Source of the DNA: an uncultured Clostridia bacterium
GTDB lineage: Bacteria; Bacillota; Clostridia; TANB77; CAG-508
Assembly (NCBI GenBank): GCA_944390405.1
Contig: CALXPS010000009.1
Coordinates: 1-49,470, forward strand
Length of the DNA: 49,470 bases
Reading direction: 5' to 3'
Program-made: the position numbers and the translations under genes
Notes under the pieces: model-generated
Told to the model about the DNA's origin: nothing
Databases searched by the model: none
The model's input: only the letters and a program-made list of their open reading frames with translations
Part shown: positions 8,096-17,353 of the stretch, piece by piece
Layout of the letters: the number at the start of each line of letters is the position of its first letter
Position numbering within the stretch: position 1 is the first letter of the stretch

Positions 8096-9043
8096 TTATT
8101 TGTCATATTCAAATAAATCTCCTAGTGGTTTAGATTCATTTATTCTTTTTATTGCTTCTGCAAATAAAGGTGCTATGGAAACAACTTTTATTTTATCAAT
8201 CATTTTTTCTGGTTCAATTGGAATTGTGTTTGTTACTACTAGTTCTTTTATTGGTGAATTTTGTATTCTTTCAATTGCTGGTCCAACTAATACTCCATGT
8301 GCTACTCCTGCATATATTTCTTTTGCGCCATTTTCTTTTAATATATTTGCAGCTTCTACTAATGTTCCTGCTGTACTTACTTCGTCATCAAATATTAATG
8401 CTGTTTTTCCTTTTATATCTCCAATTATATTTGTTGCTACAGCTTTATCATTATTATCTTCTCTTCTTTTATCAATTAATGCTAACGGACAGTCAAAGAA
8501 GTGTGAATATTTATATGCTTTTTTAGAGCTTCCTGCATCTGTTGCAACTACTACAATGTTCTCTAAATTTTTTGCTTGGAAGTATTTTTCTAATAAATGT
8601 TTTGCTGTTAACCTATCACAGTTGATATCAAAATATGCTTGTATTGCTGCATTATGTAAGTCACATGTAATTACTCTGTCTGCTCCTGCTGCTTCTAATA
8701 ATGTTGCCATTAATTTTGCTGTAACAGGTATTCTTGGTTGATCCTTTTTATCTGACCTTGAATACATAAAATATGGTAAAACTGCTGTTATTCTTCTAGC
8801 TGATGCTCTTTTTGCAGCTTCTATTGTTATTAATAATTCCATTATTCTTTCGTTTACTGGTGGCATTGTTGTTTGTACAATAAAAACATCTTGATCTCTT
8901 ACTGTTTCTAATAATTGTACAAAATTGTTGTCATTCGCAAATTTGAATGATTCTTTTTTTCCCATTGGTAATCCCAAAGTATCGCATATCTCTTGTGTAA
9001 ATTTTTCTGCTGAATTGCAGGCAAAAATTTTAATATTTTCCAT
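8096..9043 (-). CDS. prs: Ribose-phosphate pyrophosphokinase (PRPP synthetase)
   Basis: 315 residues, the family length. It makes PRPP from ribose 5-phosphate and ATP for nucleotide, histidine, tryptophan and NAD synthesis. Visible signatures are YFMYSRSDKKDQPR near residues 95-108, ITCDLHNAAIQAYFDI (about 128-143), and the PRPP loop ALIFDDEVSTAGTL (about 215-228). The canonical loop reads DD-x-x-DTAGT, so Ser replaces the usual Asp before TAGT. Start at ATG after GGGGG. It is transcribed alone and is convergent with pncB. Confidence 0.95.
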   Translation of the reverse strand: MENIKIFACNSAEKFTQEICDTLGLPMGKKESFKFANDNNFVQLLETVRDQDVFIVQTTMPPVNERIMELLITIEAAKRASARRITAVLPYFMYSRSDKKDQPRIPVTAKLMATLLEAAGADRVITCDLHNAAIQAYFDINCDRLTAKHLLEKYFQAKNLENIVVVATDAGSSKKAYKYSHFFDCPLALIDKRREDNNDKAVATNIIGDIKGKTALIFDDEVSTAGTLVEAANILKENGAKEIYAGVAHGVLVGPAIERIQNSPIKELVVTNTIPIEPEKMIDKIKVVSIAPLFAEAIKRINESKPLGDLFEYDK

Positions 9044-9148
9044 GTTATCCCCCTAAAAATAGATTTTTTTGTCGAATTTTCACGTATTTTAATTGTAACA
9101 TCTTTTTGGGAAAAATTCAACGCTTTTGTAACAAATACTAAAATTTGT

Positions 9149-9300
9149 GGTTAGCATTCACTCTAAAAAAATTGATATCACTCTGTAGCCAAAAACAGGA
9201 ATTATATGTTCTTTTCGAAAGAAAATAATCAAACAGCCTGAGAAAAAACATATAATTCCTGCTTTTGGCGGATTCTATGTCTCTCGGTCTGAATGGTAAC
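9149..9300. repeat. Palindromic MITE-like repeat, copy B (best preserved)
   Basis: The ends are GTTAGCATTCA (9150-9160) and TGAATGGTAAC (9290-9300), an 11-base terminal inverted repeat with one mismatch. Inner arms are CAGGAATTATATGTTCTTTT and AAAAAACATATAATTCCTG, with GTAGCC and GGCGGATT outside them. It is non-coding and shares its arms with copies A and C. The rest of the 9121-9549 gap shows only AT-rich sequence and the 11-base repeats at its end. Confidence 0.85.
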
Positions 9301-9516
9301 AATTTGGTGTTGCCATTATTGTATAATATATAAATTTAAAATGTAATAATATAATTAACTTTTTAAGTAGTCATAATCATAAAAAAAATATAATGGAAAT
9401 TTACCGGAAACTTAAATTTCTCTTTTTTATCAATTGCATATCTTCAAAAAACCTTAGAATATCAAGGAATTCCTAGTTTATTAATTTTTATTAAATAGTA
9501 TATTTAATACCTTTAT

Positions 9517-9549
9517 GGAAACTTACTGGAAACTTACTGGAAACTTAAC
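9517..9549. repeat. Three tandem 11-base repeats (GGAAACTTACT)
   Basis: GGAAACTTACT occurs at 9517 and 9528, and GGAAACTTAAC at 9539. The array abuts the stop codon of the downstream minus-strand gene. A further related unit, CCGGAAACTTA, lies near 9404. Confidence 0.85.
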
Positions 9550-11001
9550 TTAAGCCCAATAAGGAATATATTCCATATATCTAGGTGCTGTGTCTTTATC
9601 ATAAGGTTTTATTTTTCCATCATTTACTGCTTTTTTTATTAATTTTGATATTACTGAATTTTGTTTTATTCCAAATCGTTGCCTCAAAGATGCATTTGTT
9701 AAATGTTCATTACTAACATATTTTAAGCAAGCATGCATATAACAAGCTCTTATTTTATCTTCTTTGCTCATATTTTCATATGTTATATGTGCATATAGCG
9801 TTACTTTAGTGTCTTCATCATAAACTTCAATTTTTGGAGCTGGTAACTGATATACTTCTGTGGAATACACTATTTTATCAAAACCACTGCCTCGTTCTTC
9901 ACACACGCCAATTCTTCTTAAAAAAGAGGCTAATTGCTCATTTCTTGACTTTGGAGGATTGTCAATAAATCTATCAATTTTTACTAGTGGTTTCCCTGGG
10001 TTTGTTATTTCAATTCTATCTTTATAAATTTCCACCATAGGTCCAGTTCCTGAAATGCTAAAATCTTGATGTACTAAACTATTTGCAACCGCTTCCCTGA
10101 TTGCTAGCTCAGGATACATAGACACTTCTTTTCTCAGAGCCTCTCCAATAATCTCATTTTTAGGTATTATTGTATTAATATATTTTATAATACTCTCAAA
10201 TATAATTGCATACCCTTTATCACCTATTTCTTCTCTCATTGTATTTAATTTATTTTTTCCTTCATATTGAACCACTCTAATACTTTTTCTTTTAATATTC
10301 TTAAAATCATTAATATTTTTTGCAAACAAAATTGCACCTAAATTAGTAATATCCCATTTTCCATTTTCATTATTTTTTATAAATTCCTCTTCTTTTAAAT
10401 AATTTAATATTCCCTGAACATTGTCTGGTAATGGAATGCCTAATAAATCAAAATATGCAGAATATTCTAATTTTTGCAATACTTCTGTACTTGTTAGATT
10501 TCCAATAGCAATACACATTTCAAAAGGCATAGAATTTATTATCCCCCATAATTCTTTTTCTTTCCCAACAAAATCATTTAATGGTTTCTTGCTTGTTCCT
10601 ATTCGCATATAAGCTGTACTTTTAAATTTTGTTATTGTATATTCTGCTCGTTTAATTTCAATTATTGATACTTTCTTGTTATTAATTTCTATATCATAAA
10701 AATTAAAACTAATTTTAGGATTAAGTAATCTAGTTATCCATGCTTCTAATTCTTCATTTCCTTTTTTCTTGTTTTTTAGTACTATGTTTGTTCCAATTAT
10801 TTCATGAGAATCATCATCAATCCCAAATATTAAATAAGCATATTGAACATTGTTTAATGCTGCAGCATTTGATAATGCACTTATGTATTCACCTATAATT
10901 TCTGGTTCATAATAATTAGTTTTAAATTCTAGCCAATCAGTTTCTTTTGGAAATTTTATTAAATGTTGCACTAAGTCCTTTAAATATTTTTCATCTCTCA
11001 C
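9550..11001 (-). CDS. AlbA_2 / ATP-binding domain putative transcriptional regulator
   Basis: 483 residues. The N-terminal AlbA_2 (Schlafen AlbA_2) domain is seen in ETDWLEFKTNYYEPE and AALNNVQYAYLIFGIDDDSHEIIG (about residues 18-70, read in pieces). The middle carries a HATPase-like region with IREAVANSLVHQDFS and IEITNPGKPL (about 285-320). The C-terminus (about 415-483) looks like a winged helix (NASLRQRFGIKQNSVISKLI). Proteins of this layout are annotated as divergent-AAA regulators or helicase-like; their biochemical role is mostly unproven and some occur in defence or mobile contexts. It stands alone between repeats. GGAGG lies upstream of the ATG. Confidence 0.8.
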   Translation of the reverse strand: MRDEKYLKDLVQHLIKFPKETDWLEFKTNYYEPEIIGEYISALSNAAALNNVQYAYLIFGIDDDSHEIIGTNIVLKNKKKGNEELEAWITRLLNPKISFNFYDIEINNKKVSIIEIKRAEYTITKFKSTAYMRIGTSKKPLNDFVGKEKELWGIINSMPFEMCIAIGNLTSTEVLQKLEYSAYFDLLGIPLPDNVQGILNYLKEEEFIKNNENGKWDITNLGAILFAKNINDFKNIKRKSIRVVQYEGKNKLNTMREEIGDKGYAIIFESIIKYINTIIPKNEIIGEALRKEVSMYPELAIREAVANSLVHQDFSISGTGPMVEIYKDRIEITNPGKPLVKIDRFIDNPPKSRNEQLASFLRRIGVCEERGSGFDKIVYSTEVYQLPAPKIEVYDEDTKVTLYAHITYENMSKEDKIRACYMHACLKYVSNEHLTNASLRQRFGIKQNSVISKLIKKAVNDGKIKPYDKDTAPRYMEYIPYWA

Positions 11002-11079
11002 TATATACCTCCTTCTTATTTTACTAGATTTATAGTAAATTATACAAAAATTGCTGAGTTTTTTAATTTTTTAAAGAAT

Positions 11080-11103
11080 GGACGAGCAATGCTCGCCCCT
11101 ACA
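11080..11103. repeat. Short palindromic repeat GGACGAGCAATGCTCGCCCC
   Basis: GGACGAGCAATGCTCGCCCC followed by TACA, with the self-complementary core CGAGCAATGCTCG. The same unit, inverted, forms the left end of the element at 13915-13990. It is far more GC-rich than its surroundings. Confidence 0.75.
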
Positions 11104-11145
11104 AGATTTTTATATGTTCATATTCATATATTTATTAAATTAGAA

Positions 11146-11179
11146 AAGTGCTATTAATTAATTTAGTGTGAATGGTAAC
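11146..11179. repeat. Partial copy of the GTTACCATTCA repeat family
   Basis: AGTGCTATTAATTAATTTAG followed by TGTGAATGGTAAC matches the outer right end of copy A (AGTGCTATCAATTCTTTTAG at 6527-6546). The palindromic arms are missing. It lies just downstream of valS on the minus strand. Confidence 0.6.
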
Positions 11180-11204
11180 AATTTGTAGACCAACATAGAA
11201 GATT

Positions 11205-13856
11205 TTATTGTAAATTCTTAATCCTATTTTCTATACTCTCTAACATTTCATTAAATTTTGCTAATTTTTCTTTTTCCTCTTCTACTTTGCTTGCAGGTGC
11301 TTTTGCTAGAAATCCTGGATTTCCTAACATTTTATCTGTTTTTTCTTTTTCAGCTAATATCTTTTCTTTTTCTTTTTCTAGCCTCTGTTTTTCTTCTTCT
11401 ATGTCTACTAAATCCTCAAATGGTATAAATACTTCTAAGTCTGCTGTTACAACATTTACAGCATTTTGTGGTATGTTTGTTTTTTCTTCTTTTATTTCTA
11501 TTTCTTCGCCAAAGCCTAGTTTTTTTATAAATCCTTCTGATTCTTTTATTACTTCTTTATATTCTGGTTTTGCAATAAATATCAGTTTTGATTTTTTTGA
11601 AGGATGTACATTCATTTTTGTTCTTACATTTCTTATTCCTGTTATAAGCTCTTTTATTTGTTCTATTTGCTCTTCTTGTTTTTTAAAGTTTAGCTTTTCA
11701 TTATGTTCAGGATATTCTGCTATCATTATGCTTTCATCATTGTTATATAGTTCTTTATATATCTTTTCTGTTATAAATGGCATGAATGGATGTAATAATT
11801 TTAATGCATCACCTAATACCCTATTTAATACATATTGTGCAGTTTTTCTTGTTGGATTTTCTTTGTCATATAATCTTGTCTTTACAATTTCTATATACCA
11901 ATCGCAAAATTCATTCCATATGAAAGTATATATTTTATCTACTGCTACACCTAAATCATAATTATCCATATTTACTGTCACTTCTTTTATTAAAGTATTT
12001 AGCTTTGATAAAATCCATTTATCTTCTATTTGAAGCTCTAAAGTTTGAATTTCTGATTTAAACAAGTCTTTGTCTCCATCTTCTAAGTTCATTAATACAA
12101 ATTTTGCTGCATTCCATATTTTATTTCCAAAGTTTCCTGCTGCCTCTAATTTTTCTGGCATAAATCTCATGTCATTTCCTGCTGATGTTCCAGATACTAA
12201 CGAATATCTTAAGCTGTCTGTTCCATATTTTTCTATTACTTCAAGTGGATCTATACCATTTCCTAAACTTTTTGACATTTTTCTTCCTTGACTGTCTCTT
12301 ACTATTCCATGAATAAATACATCTTTAAATGGTACTTTTCCTGTTTGTTCTAATGATGAAAACATCATTCTTACTACCCAGAAGAATATTATGTCATAAC
12401 CTGTTACTAATGTATTTGTTGGGAAAAATGTTTTTAGGTCTTCTGTTTCTTCTGGCCAACCAAGTGTTGAAAATGGCCATAATGCTGAACTAAACCATGT
12501 GTCTAATGTGTCTGGGTCTTGTTCTAGATTTTTACTTCCACATTTTGAACATTTCTCTGGTCTTTCTATCTCTACATTTATTTTTCCACAATCTTTACAA
12601 TAATATGCTGGTATTTGGTGTCCCCACCATATTTGACGTGATATACACCAATCTTGTATATTTTCTAGCCAATTGAAATATGTTTTTTCAAATTTTTCTG
12701 GAACAAATCTTGTTTGTTTTGTTTTTACTGCTTCTATTGCTGGTTTTGCTAAATCTTTCATTGCAACAAACCATTGGTCTGATATTTTTGGTTCTATTGT
12801 TGTACCACATCTATCATGTTTTGCTACATTGTGTGTATAATCTTCTATTTTTACAAGAGCACCTAATTCTTTTAGTTTTTTTACTATTTTTTCTCTTGCT
12901 TCATACATGTCTAGACCTTTGTATTCTGGTACTAAGTCATTCATTTTAAAGTTTTCATCAAATACTTCTATTATTTCTAAACCGTGTGATAATCCTGCTT
13001 GATAATCATTTGGGTCATGTGCTGGTGTTATCTTTACTACACCTGTTCCAAACTCTTTTTCTACAAATTCATCTGCTATTATTGGTATTTCTTTATTCAT
13101 TATTGGTAGTATACATTTTTTTCCTACTAAGTCTTTATATCTTTCATCTTCTGGATGTACTGCTACTGCTGTATCTCCAAGCATAGTTTCTGGTCTTGTG
13201 GTAGCAACTGTTAAGTATCTATCTTCGCCAACAACTTTATATTTTATATGCCAAAGATGTGTTGGTTCTTCTTCATATATCGCTTCTGCATCTGATATTG
13301 ATGTATTGCAACAAGGACACCAATTTATCATCCTTTTTCCTTTGTAAATTAGTCCTTTATCATAAAGTTTTTTAAATACTGTAAGCACTGCTTTTGAAAG
13401 TCCTTCGTCCATAGTAAATCTTGAACGTGTCCAATCTGCTGAGCAACCTAGCCTTTTTTGTTGTTTTACAATCGTTCCTCCATAAAGTCTAGTCCACTCC
13501 CATGCTCTTTTTAAAAAATTTTCTCTTCCTAATTTATATTTATCTATACCTTCTTCATTTAATTTTTCAACAATTTTTACTTCTGTTGAAATTGCAGAAT
13601 GGTCTGTGCCTGGTACCCATAATGTATTATATCCATTCATTCTTTTATATCTAATTAGTATATCTTGAAGTGTATCATCTAAGGCATGTCCCATATGTAA
13701 TTTTCCTGTAACATTTGGTGGTGGCATCATTATACAATAATTACCTTTTGCCTTATCTCCACTTGGTTTAAAGTATCCTGCTTTTTCCCAAGCATTATAT
13801 ATATTTTCTTCAAACTCATTTGGTTCATATTTTCCTTCTAAATTATGATCACACAT
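11205..13856 (-). CDS. valS: Valyl-tRNA synthetase
   Basis: 883 residues, class I enzyme charging tRNA-Val. The HIGH-type motif is in PPPNVTGKLHMGHALDDTLQ (about residues 46-65) and the KMSKS motif in GRKMSKSLGNGIDPLE (about 527-542). The editing domain carries TVATTRPETMLGDTAVAVHPE. Zinc-type cysteine pairs appear at CPCC and CSKCGSKN. The C-terminal coiled coil (about 815-883) is typical of ValRS. It lies downstream of rpoD on the same strand, separated by a repeat element; no T-box leader fits in the 135-base gap. Confidence 0.97.
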   Translation of the reverse strand: MCDHNLEGKYEPNEFEENIYNAWEKAGYFKPSGDKAKGNYCIMMPPPNVTGKLHMGHALDDTLQDILIRYKRMNGYNTLWVPGTDHSAISTEVKIVEKLNEEGIDKYKLGRENFLKRAWEWTRLYGGTIVKQQKRLGCSADWTRSRFTMDEGLSKAVLTVFKKLYDKGLIYKGKRMINWCPCCNTSISDAEAIYEEEPTHLWHIKYKVVGEDRYLTVATTRPETMLGDTAVAVHPEDERYKDLVGKKCILPIMNKEIPIIADEFVEKEFGTGVVKITPAHDPNDYQAGLSHGLEIIEVFDENFKMNDLVPEYKGLDMYEAREKIVKKLKELGALVKIEDYTHNVAKHDRCGTTIEPKISDQWFVAMKDLAKPAIEAVKTKQTRFVPEKFEKTYFNWLENIQDWCISRQIWWGHQIPAYYCKDCGKINVEIERPEKCSKCGSKNLEQDPDTLDTWFSSALWPFSTLGWPEETEDLKTFFPTNTLVTGYDIIFFWVVRMMFSSLEQTGKVPFKDVFIHGIVRDSQGRKMSKSLGNGIDPLEVIEKYGTDSLRYSLVSGTSAGNDMRFMPEKLEAAGNFGNKIWNAAKFVLMNLEDGDKDLFKSEIQTLELQIEDKWILSKLNTLIKEVTVNMDNYDLGVAVDKIYTFIWNEFCDWYIEIVKTRLYDKENPTRKTAQYVLNRVLGDALKLLHPFMPFITEKIYKELYNNDESIMIAEYPEHNEKLNFKKQEEQIEQIKELITGIRNVRTKMNVHPSKKSKLIFIAKPEYKEVIKESEGFIKKLGFGEEIEIKEEKTNIPQNAVNVVTADLEVFIPFEDLVDIEEEKQRLEKEKEKILAEKEKTDKMLGNPGFLAKAPASKVEEEKEKLAKFNEMLESIENRIKNLQ

Positions 13857-13914
13857 GTTTATATCTCCCCTTTTTTAGTATCATTAATTTTCATTTCGAT
13901 ATTTTCATCATATA

Positions 13915-13990
13915 TTTGTAGGGGCAAGCATTGCTCGTCCATAGTTATTACATTTTCGGACGTGCAAATACAGCACGCCCGCCTACAATT
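13915..13990. repeat. MITE-like element with TGTAGG ends
   Basis: TTTGTAGGGGCAAGCATTGC opens it and CACGCCCGCCTACAATTTTT closes it, giving inverted ends around TGTAGG. Two inner hairpins are visible: GAGCAATGCT-type at 13925-13940 and GTGCAAATACAGCAC at 13960-13975. It fills most of the rpoD-valS gap and is related to 11080-11103. Confidence 0.75.
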
Positions 13991-13991
13991 T

Positions 13992-15149
13992 TTAATTCAT
14001 ATAATCTCTTAGTTTTTTGCTTCTACTTGGATGTCTTAGTTTTCTTAATGCTTTTGCTTCTATTTGTCTTATTCTTTCTCTTGTAACTTCAAATTCTTTT
14101 CCTACTTCTTCTAATGTTCTTGTTCTTCCATCTTCTAAACCAAATCTTAGTTTTAAAACTTTTGCCTCTCTTGGAGTTAATGTGTTCATAACTTCATCTA
14201 GTTGTTCTTTCATAAGTGTAAAAGATGCTGAATCTTGTGGTGCTGGGCTGTCTTCATCTTGTATGAAGTCGCCTAAATGGCTGTCATCTTCTTCTCCTAT
14301 TGGTGTTTCTAAAGAAACTGGATCTTGTGCTATTTTTTGAATTTCCATTACTTTTTCTACTGGTAAGTCCATTTCTTCTGCAATTTCATCTGGGCTTGGC
14401 TCTCTTCCTAGTCTTTGTAATAATAGTCTTGATGTACGAATTAGCCTGTTTATTGTTTCTACCATATGCACTGGTATTCTTATAGTTCTTGCTTGGTCTG
14501 CTATTGCTCTTGTTATTGCCTGCCTTATCCACCATGTTGCATAAGTACTGAATTTATATCCCTTTGTATAATCAAATTTTTCTACAGCTTTTATTAATCC
14601 CATATTTCCTTCTTGAATTAAATCTAGGAATAGTAATCCTCTACCTACATATTTTTTTGCTATACTGACGACTAATCTTAAGTTTGATTCAGCTAACTTT
14701 TGTTTTGCCTCTTCATCACCTTTTAAAATTCTTTTTGCTAGTTCTAGTTCTTCATCAAATGATAATAGTTCAATTTTTCCTATTTCTCTTAAATACATTC
14801 TTACAGGGTCATCTGTACTTACACCTTCAAAAGACATTGTATCTAAATCTTCAAGTTTTAAATTTTCAACTTCTTCTAAGTCTTCAACATCTGGTTCTTC
14901 AATGTCGTCTTTAAGTACATCTACTCCCATTTTTTCCATTACATCAAACACTTTATCAATTTGTTCAGGATTTATTTCTCCTAATTGATTTGCCAATTCT
15001 CCATATGTTACATTTCCTTTTTCTTTTGCCTTTCTTATAATTTCTGTTACTTTTTGCTCTGTAGTTTCATCATTTTTATTTTCTATATCTTCTTCTACAT
15101 TTTGTTCTATATTCTTATTTGTTTTATCTATATTTTTTTCCTCTTCCAT
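13992..15149 (-). CDS. rpoD: Housekeeping RNA polymerase sigma factor (sigma A)
   Basis: 385 residues. Region 1.1 is at about 30-82; region 1.2 at about 112-145 ([13 protein letters not shown]). Region 2 includes [19 protein letters not shown] and the promoter-melting helix [17 protein letters not shown] (about 175-222). Region 3 contains [13 protein letters not shown]. Region 4 carries [15 protein letters not shown] and the helix-turn-helix [19 protein letters not shown] (about 350-370). This defines the primary sigma factor. dnaG ends 31 bases upstream, the classical macromolecular-synthesis arrangement of Firmicutes. Confidence 0.97.
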   Translation of the reverse strand: MEEEKNIDKTNKNIEQNVEEDIENKNDETTEQKVTEIIRKAKEKGNVTYGELANQLGEINPEQIDKVFDVMEKMGVDVLKDDIEEPDVEDLEEVENLKLEDLDTMSFEGVSTDDPVRMYLREIGKIELLSFDEELELAKRILKGDEEAKQKLAESNLRLVVSIAKKYVGRGLLFLDLIQEGNMGLIKAVEKFDYTKGYKFSTYATWWIRQAITRAIADQARTIRIPVHMVETINRLIRTSRLLLQRLGREPSPDEIAEEMDLPVEKVMEIQKIAQDPVSLETPIGEEDDSHLGDFIQDEDSPAPQDSASFTLMKEQLDEVMNTLTPREAKVLKLRFGLEDGRTRTLEEVGKEFEVTRERIRQIEAKALRKLRHPSRSKKLRDYMN

Positions 15150-15179
15150 ATTATCCTCCTTTTATTTGGAAAAAAAGTA

Positions 15180-16955
15180 TTATTTTATTAACTTTTTTGC
15201 GATTATTATTTTATTTATTTCTTCTATTATATTTTTTTCTTCTTCTTTGCTTAATCCTGGCATTTGCTGTTTCTCTATTAATTCCATCTTCCTGCTATCT
15301 AATTTTTCTATTTTATATGTATTAATAACATTTTTTATTGTTTTATCATCATTTTTTATTTGATATTCTTCTGACATAACTTCTGTTAGTCTACTCATTA
15401 CTTCTTCATCTTCTACAAAGAAATTCAATATGCTATTTATATTACTATTTCCCTTTTCGTATTCTTCATACAATTTTTTTAATATTTTTTTGTTAATTTC
15501 AGACTTAAAGTCATTTACACTGATTTCATTTTTTATTTGTTCATATATTTTTTCTTTTTCTTGAATAAGTAAGGCTATAATTGCTTTTTCCCTTTCTATA
15601 AGTTTTTTTTCTACGTTTTCTTTTTTTATAACCGTTGTTGGGCGTTTTTCTAGTATTTTAGTTGTTACTCTTTTATTACTTATTTTATTTATTTCAGCAT
15701 ATAGTGCCTCTTTTGAAATATTATATTCACTTGCAATTTTATCTATATATAGTTCTTGCTCGATTTTACTGTTAACAGTTGTTAATAATTGTGCTGTTTC
15801 TTTTAAAAATTTAATTTTATCACTTACATTACTTAAATCTAAAGTGTTTTTTAGTATTTTGGTTTTAAATTCAATTAAAGATATGGCTTTATCTACTAAT
15901 AAATTAAATCTTCCATTTCCATATTTTATAACATATTCATCTGGGTCTTTCGCACCCTCCATTTGAAGAATTCTAACATCACAACCTACATTTGTAAGTA
16001 TTTCTAATCCACGCATAGTAGCTGCTTGTCCTGCAGCATCTGAATCATATGATATAACTACTTTTTCTGAGTATTTTCTTAATAATCGTGCCTGTGCTTC
16101 TGTAAGAGCTGTTCCAAGTGATGCCACAGCATTTGGAATTCCTCTTTGATGTAAAGAAACTGCATCCATATATCCTTCAACTATTATTATATTTTTCATA
16201 TTAGCACTTTTTGCAATATTCATTGCATATAAATTTCTGCCTTTAGTATATACCATTCCTTCTGGGGAGTTTATGTATTTAGGCTTTCCGTCTGGTTCTA
16301 ATGTTCTCCCTCCAAATGCTATATATCTATTTTTTACATCTTGTATTGGGAACATTAATCTTTCTCTATATACATCATTATACCCAAAAGTTGTTTTTTT
16401 TACCAAATTTGATGCTAATATTTCTTCATCGCTAAAGCCTTTTTCTTTTAATAATCTATATACTTCATTTCCACCATTTGCATAACCTATCATGAATTTT
16501 TTTAAAGTTTTATTGTCTAGTTTTCTCTTTTTTACATATTCTTGGGCTTTTTTTGCTGTTTGAGTATATAAATTTTGATGATAAAAGTTTGCTACTATAT
16601 CGTTTATTTCATATACTTTTTGTTTTAGTATTTCTATTTTTGTACTTCTGCCACTATCTAACGTAGGCAAAGGAATACCTGCTTTTTCAGCAAGAATTTC
16701 TATTGCTTCTTTATAATTAACATTTTCTATTTTGCATATGAAAGTAATAGCATCTCCACCAATTCCACAACCAAAACAATGAAAAATTTGTTTATCTGGT
16801 GAAACAGAAAAAGAAGGTGATTTTTCTTTATGAAAGGGACATAATCCTAAGAAATTTCTACCGCTTCTTTTTAATATTACATATTGTGATATGATGTCTA
16901 CTATATCATTACTTGCTTTTATTTCATCAATAAGACTTTCACTATATCGCACCAT
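15180..16955 (-). CDS. dnaG: DNA primase
   Basis: 591 residues; synthesises RNA primers at replication forks. The N-terminal CHC2 zinc site is visible as CPFHKEKSPSF and FHCFGCGIGG (about residues 38-66). The Toprim core has IIVEGYMDAVSL (about 250-261) and VISYDSDAAGQAA (about 300-312). The C-terminal DnaB-binding region is less conserved. The ATG at 16955 is chosen over an upstream GTG at 16964 because AGAAAGG lies eight bases before it. It is the first gene of the dnaG-rpoD-valS row on the minus strand. Confidence 0.96.
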   Translation of the reverse strand: MVRYSESLIDEIKASNDIVDIISQYVILKRSGRNFLGLCPFHKEKSPSFSVSPDKQIFHCFGCGIGGDAITFICKIENVNYKEAIEILAEKAGIPLPTLDSGRSTKIEILKQKVYEINDIVANFYHQNLYTQTAKKAQEYVKKRKLDNKTLKKFMIGYANGGNEVYRLLKEKGFSDEEILASNLVKKTTFGYNDVYRERLMFPIQDVKNRYIAFGGRTLEPDGKPKYINSPEGMVYTKGRNLYAMNIAKSANMKNIIIVEGYMDAVSLHQRGIPNAVASLGTALTEAQARLLRKYSEKVVISYDSDAAGQAATMRGLEILTNVGCDVRILQMEGAKDPDEYVIKYGNGRFNLLVDKAISLIEFKTKILKNTLDLSNVSDKIKFLKETAQLLTTVNSKIEQELYIDKIASEYNISKEALYAEINKISNKRVTTKILEKRPTTVIKKENVEKKLIEREKAIIALLIQEKEKIYEQIKNEISVNDFKSEINKKILKKLYEEYEKGNSNINSILNFFVEDEEVMSRLTEVMSEEYQIKNDDKTIKNVINTYKIEKLDSRKMELIEKQQMPGLSKEEEKNIIEEINKIIIAKKLIK

Positions 16956-17132
16956 TTTTAGCACCTTTCTTTTATAATATTCGACACAAAGTTGTTTATA
17001 CCTTCTTTTATTTACATAATTTGTATTGCTAGTTTTGGATTTTTTAATATCAAAATTTTATGACTTTATAAAATGAATATTTTACATTTTTTTGTTAATA
17101 ATATTATTATAATTCTGTGGGAGGTGTTTTCA

Positions 17133-17231
17133 ATGTCAGAGAAGAAAAATAACAAAAACAATAAAAATAATAATAATAACAAAAATAATCCAAATAATAA
17201 TCAAAATGAGAGAAATAATAATAGTAAATAA
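17133..17231 (+). CDS. Asparagine-rich 32-residue microprotein
   Basis: A small ORF with a very strong ribosome site (TGGGAGGTG) seven to eight bases before ATG. The product begins MSEKKNNKNNK and consists almost wholly of Asn and Lys (about 18 Asn), with one Pro and one Arg-containing patch (NERNNNSK). It has its own terminator 13 bases later, so it seems to be a real monocistronic gene. I recognise no family; such polar, unstructured peptides may accompany sporulation, but that is a guess. Confidence 0.6.
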   Translation: MSEKKNNKNNKNNNNNKNNPNNNQNERNNNSK

Positions 17232-17243
17232 ATTAGAGTATAA

Positions 17244-17290
17244 AAATATAAGTGTAAATAATATGTTTGCACTTATATTTTTTTATTTTT
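17244..17290 (+). terminator. Terminator after the Asn-rich microprotein
   Basis: AAATATAAGTGTAAA (17244-17258) pairs with TTTGCACTTATATTT (17266-17280) with one G-U pair, followed by a T-rich run. Confidence 0.8.
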
Positions 17291-17353
17291 TCTTTATTTT
17301 TTCTTTAATTTATAATATAATGTACTAAATGAATTTGTGAAAGGGTGATTTTT

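Noticed and set aside
8100-8741. Plus-strand ORF of 213 codons inside prs
   Set aside because: It is antisense to a fully conserved prs gene, with Phe/Ser/Leu-rich content typical of antisense frames.
11287-11961. Plus-strand ORF of 224 codons inside valS
   Set aside because: Antisense shadow of valS with no ribosome site.
13857-13991. T-box leader upstream of valS
   Set aside because: The gap is filled by the MITE-like repeat and has no T-box consensus.
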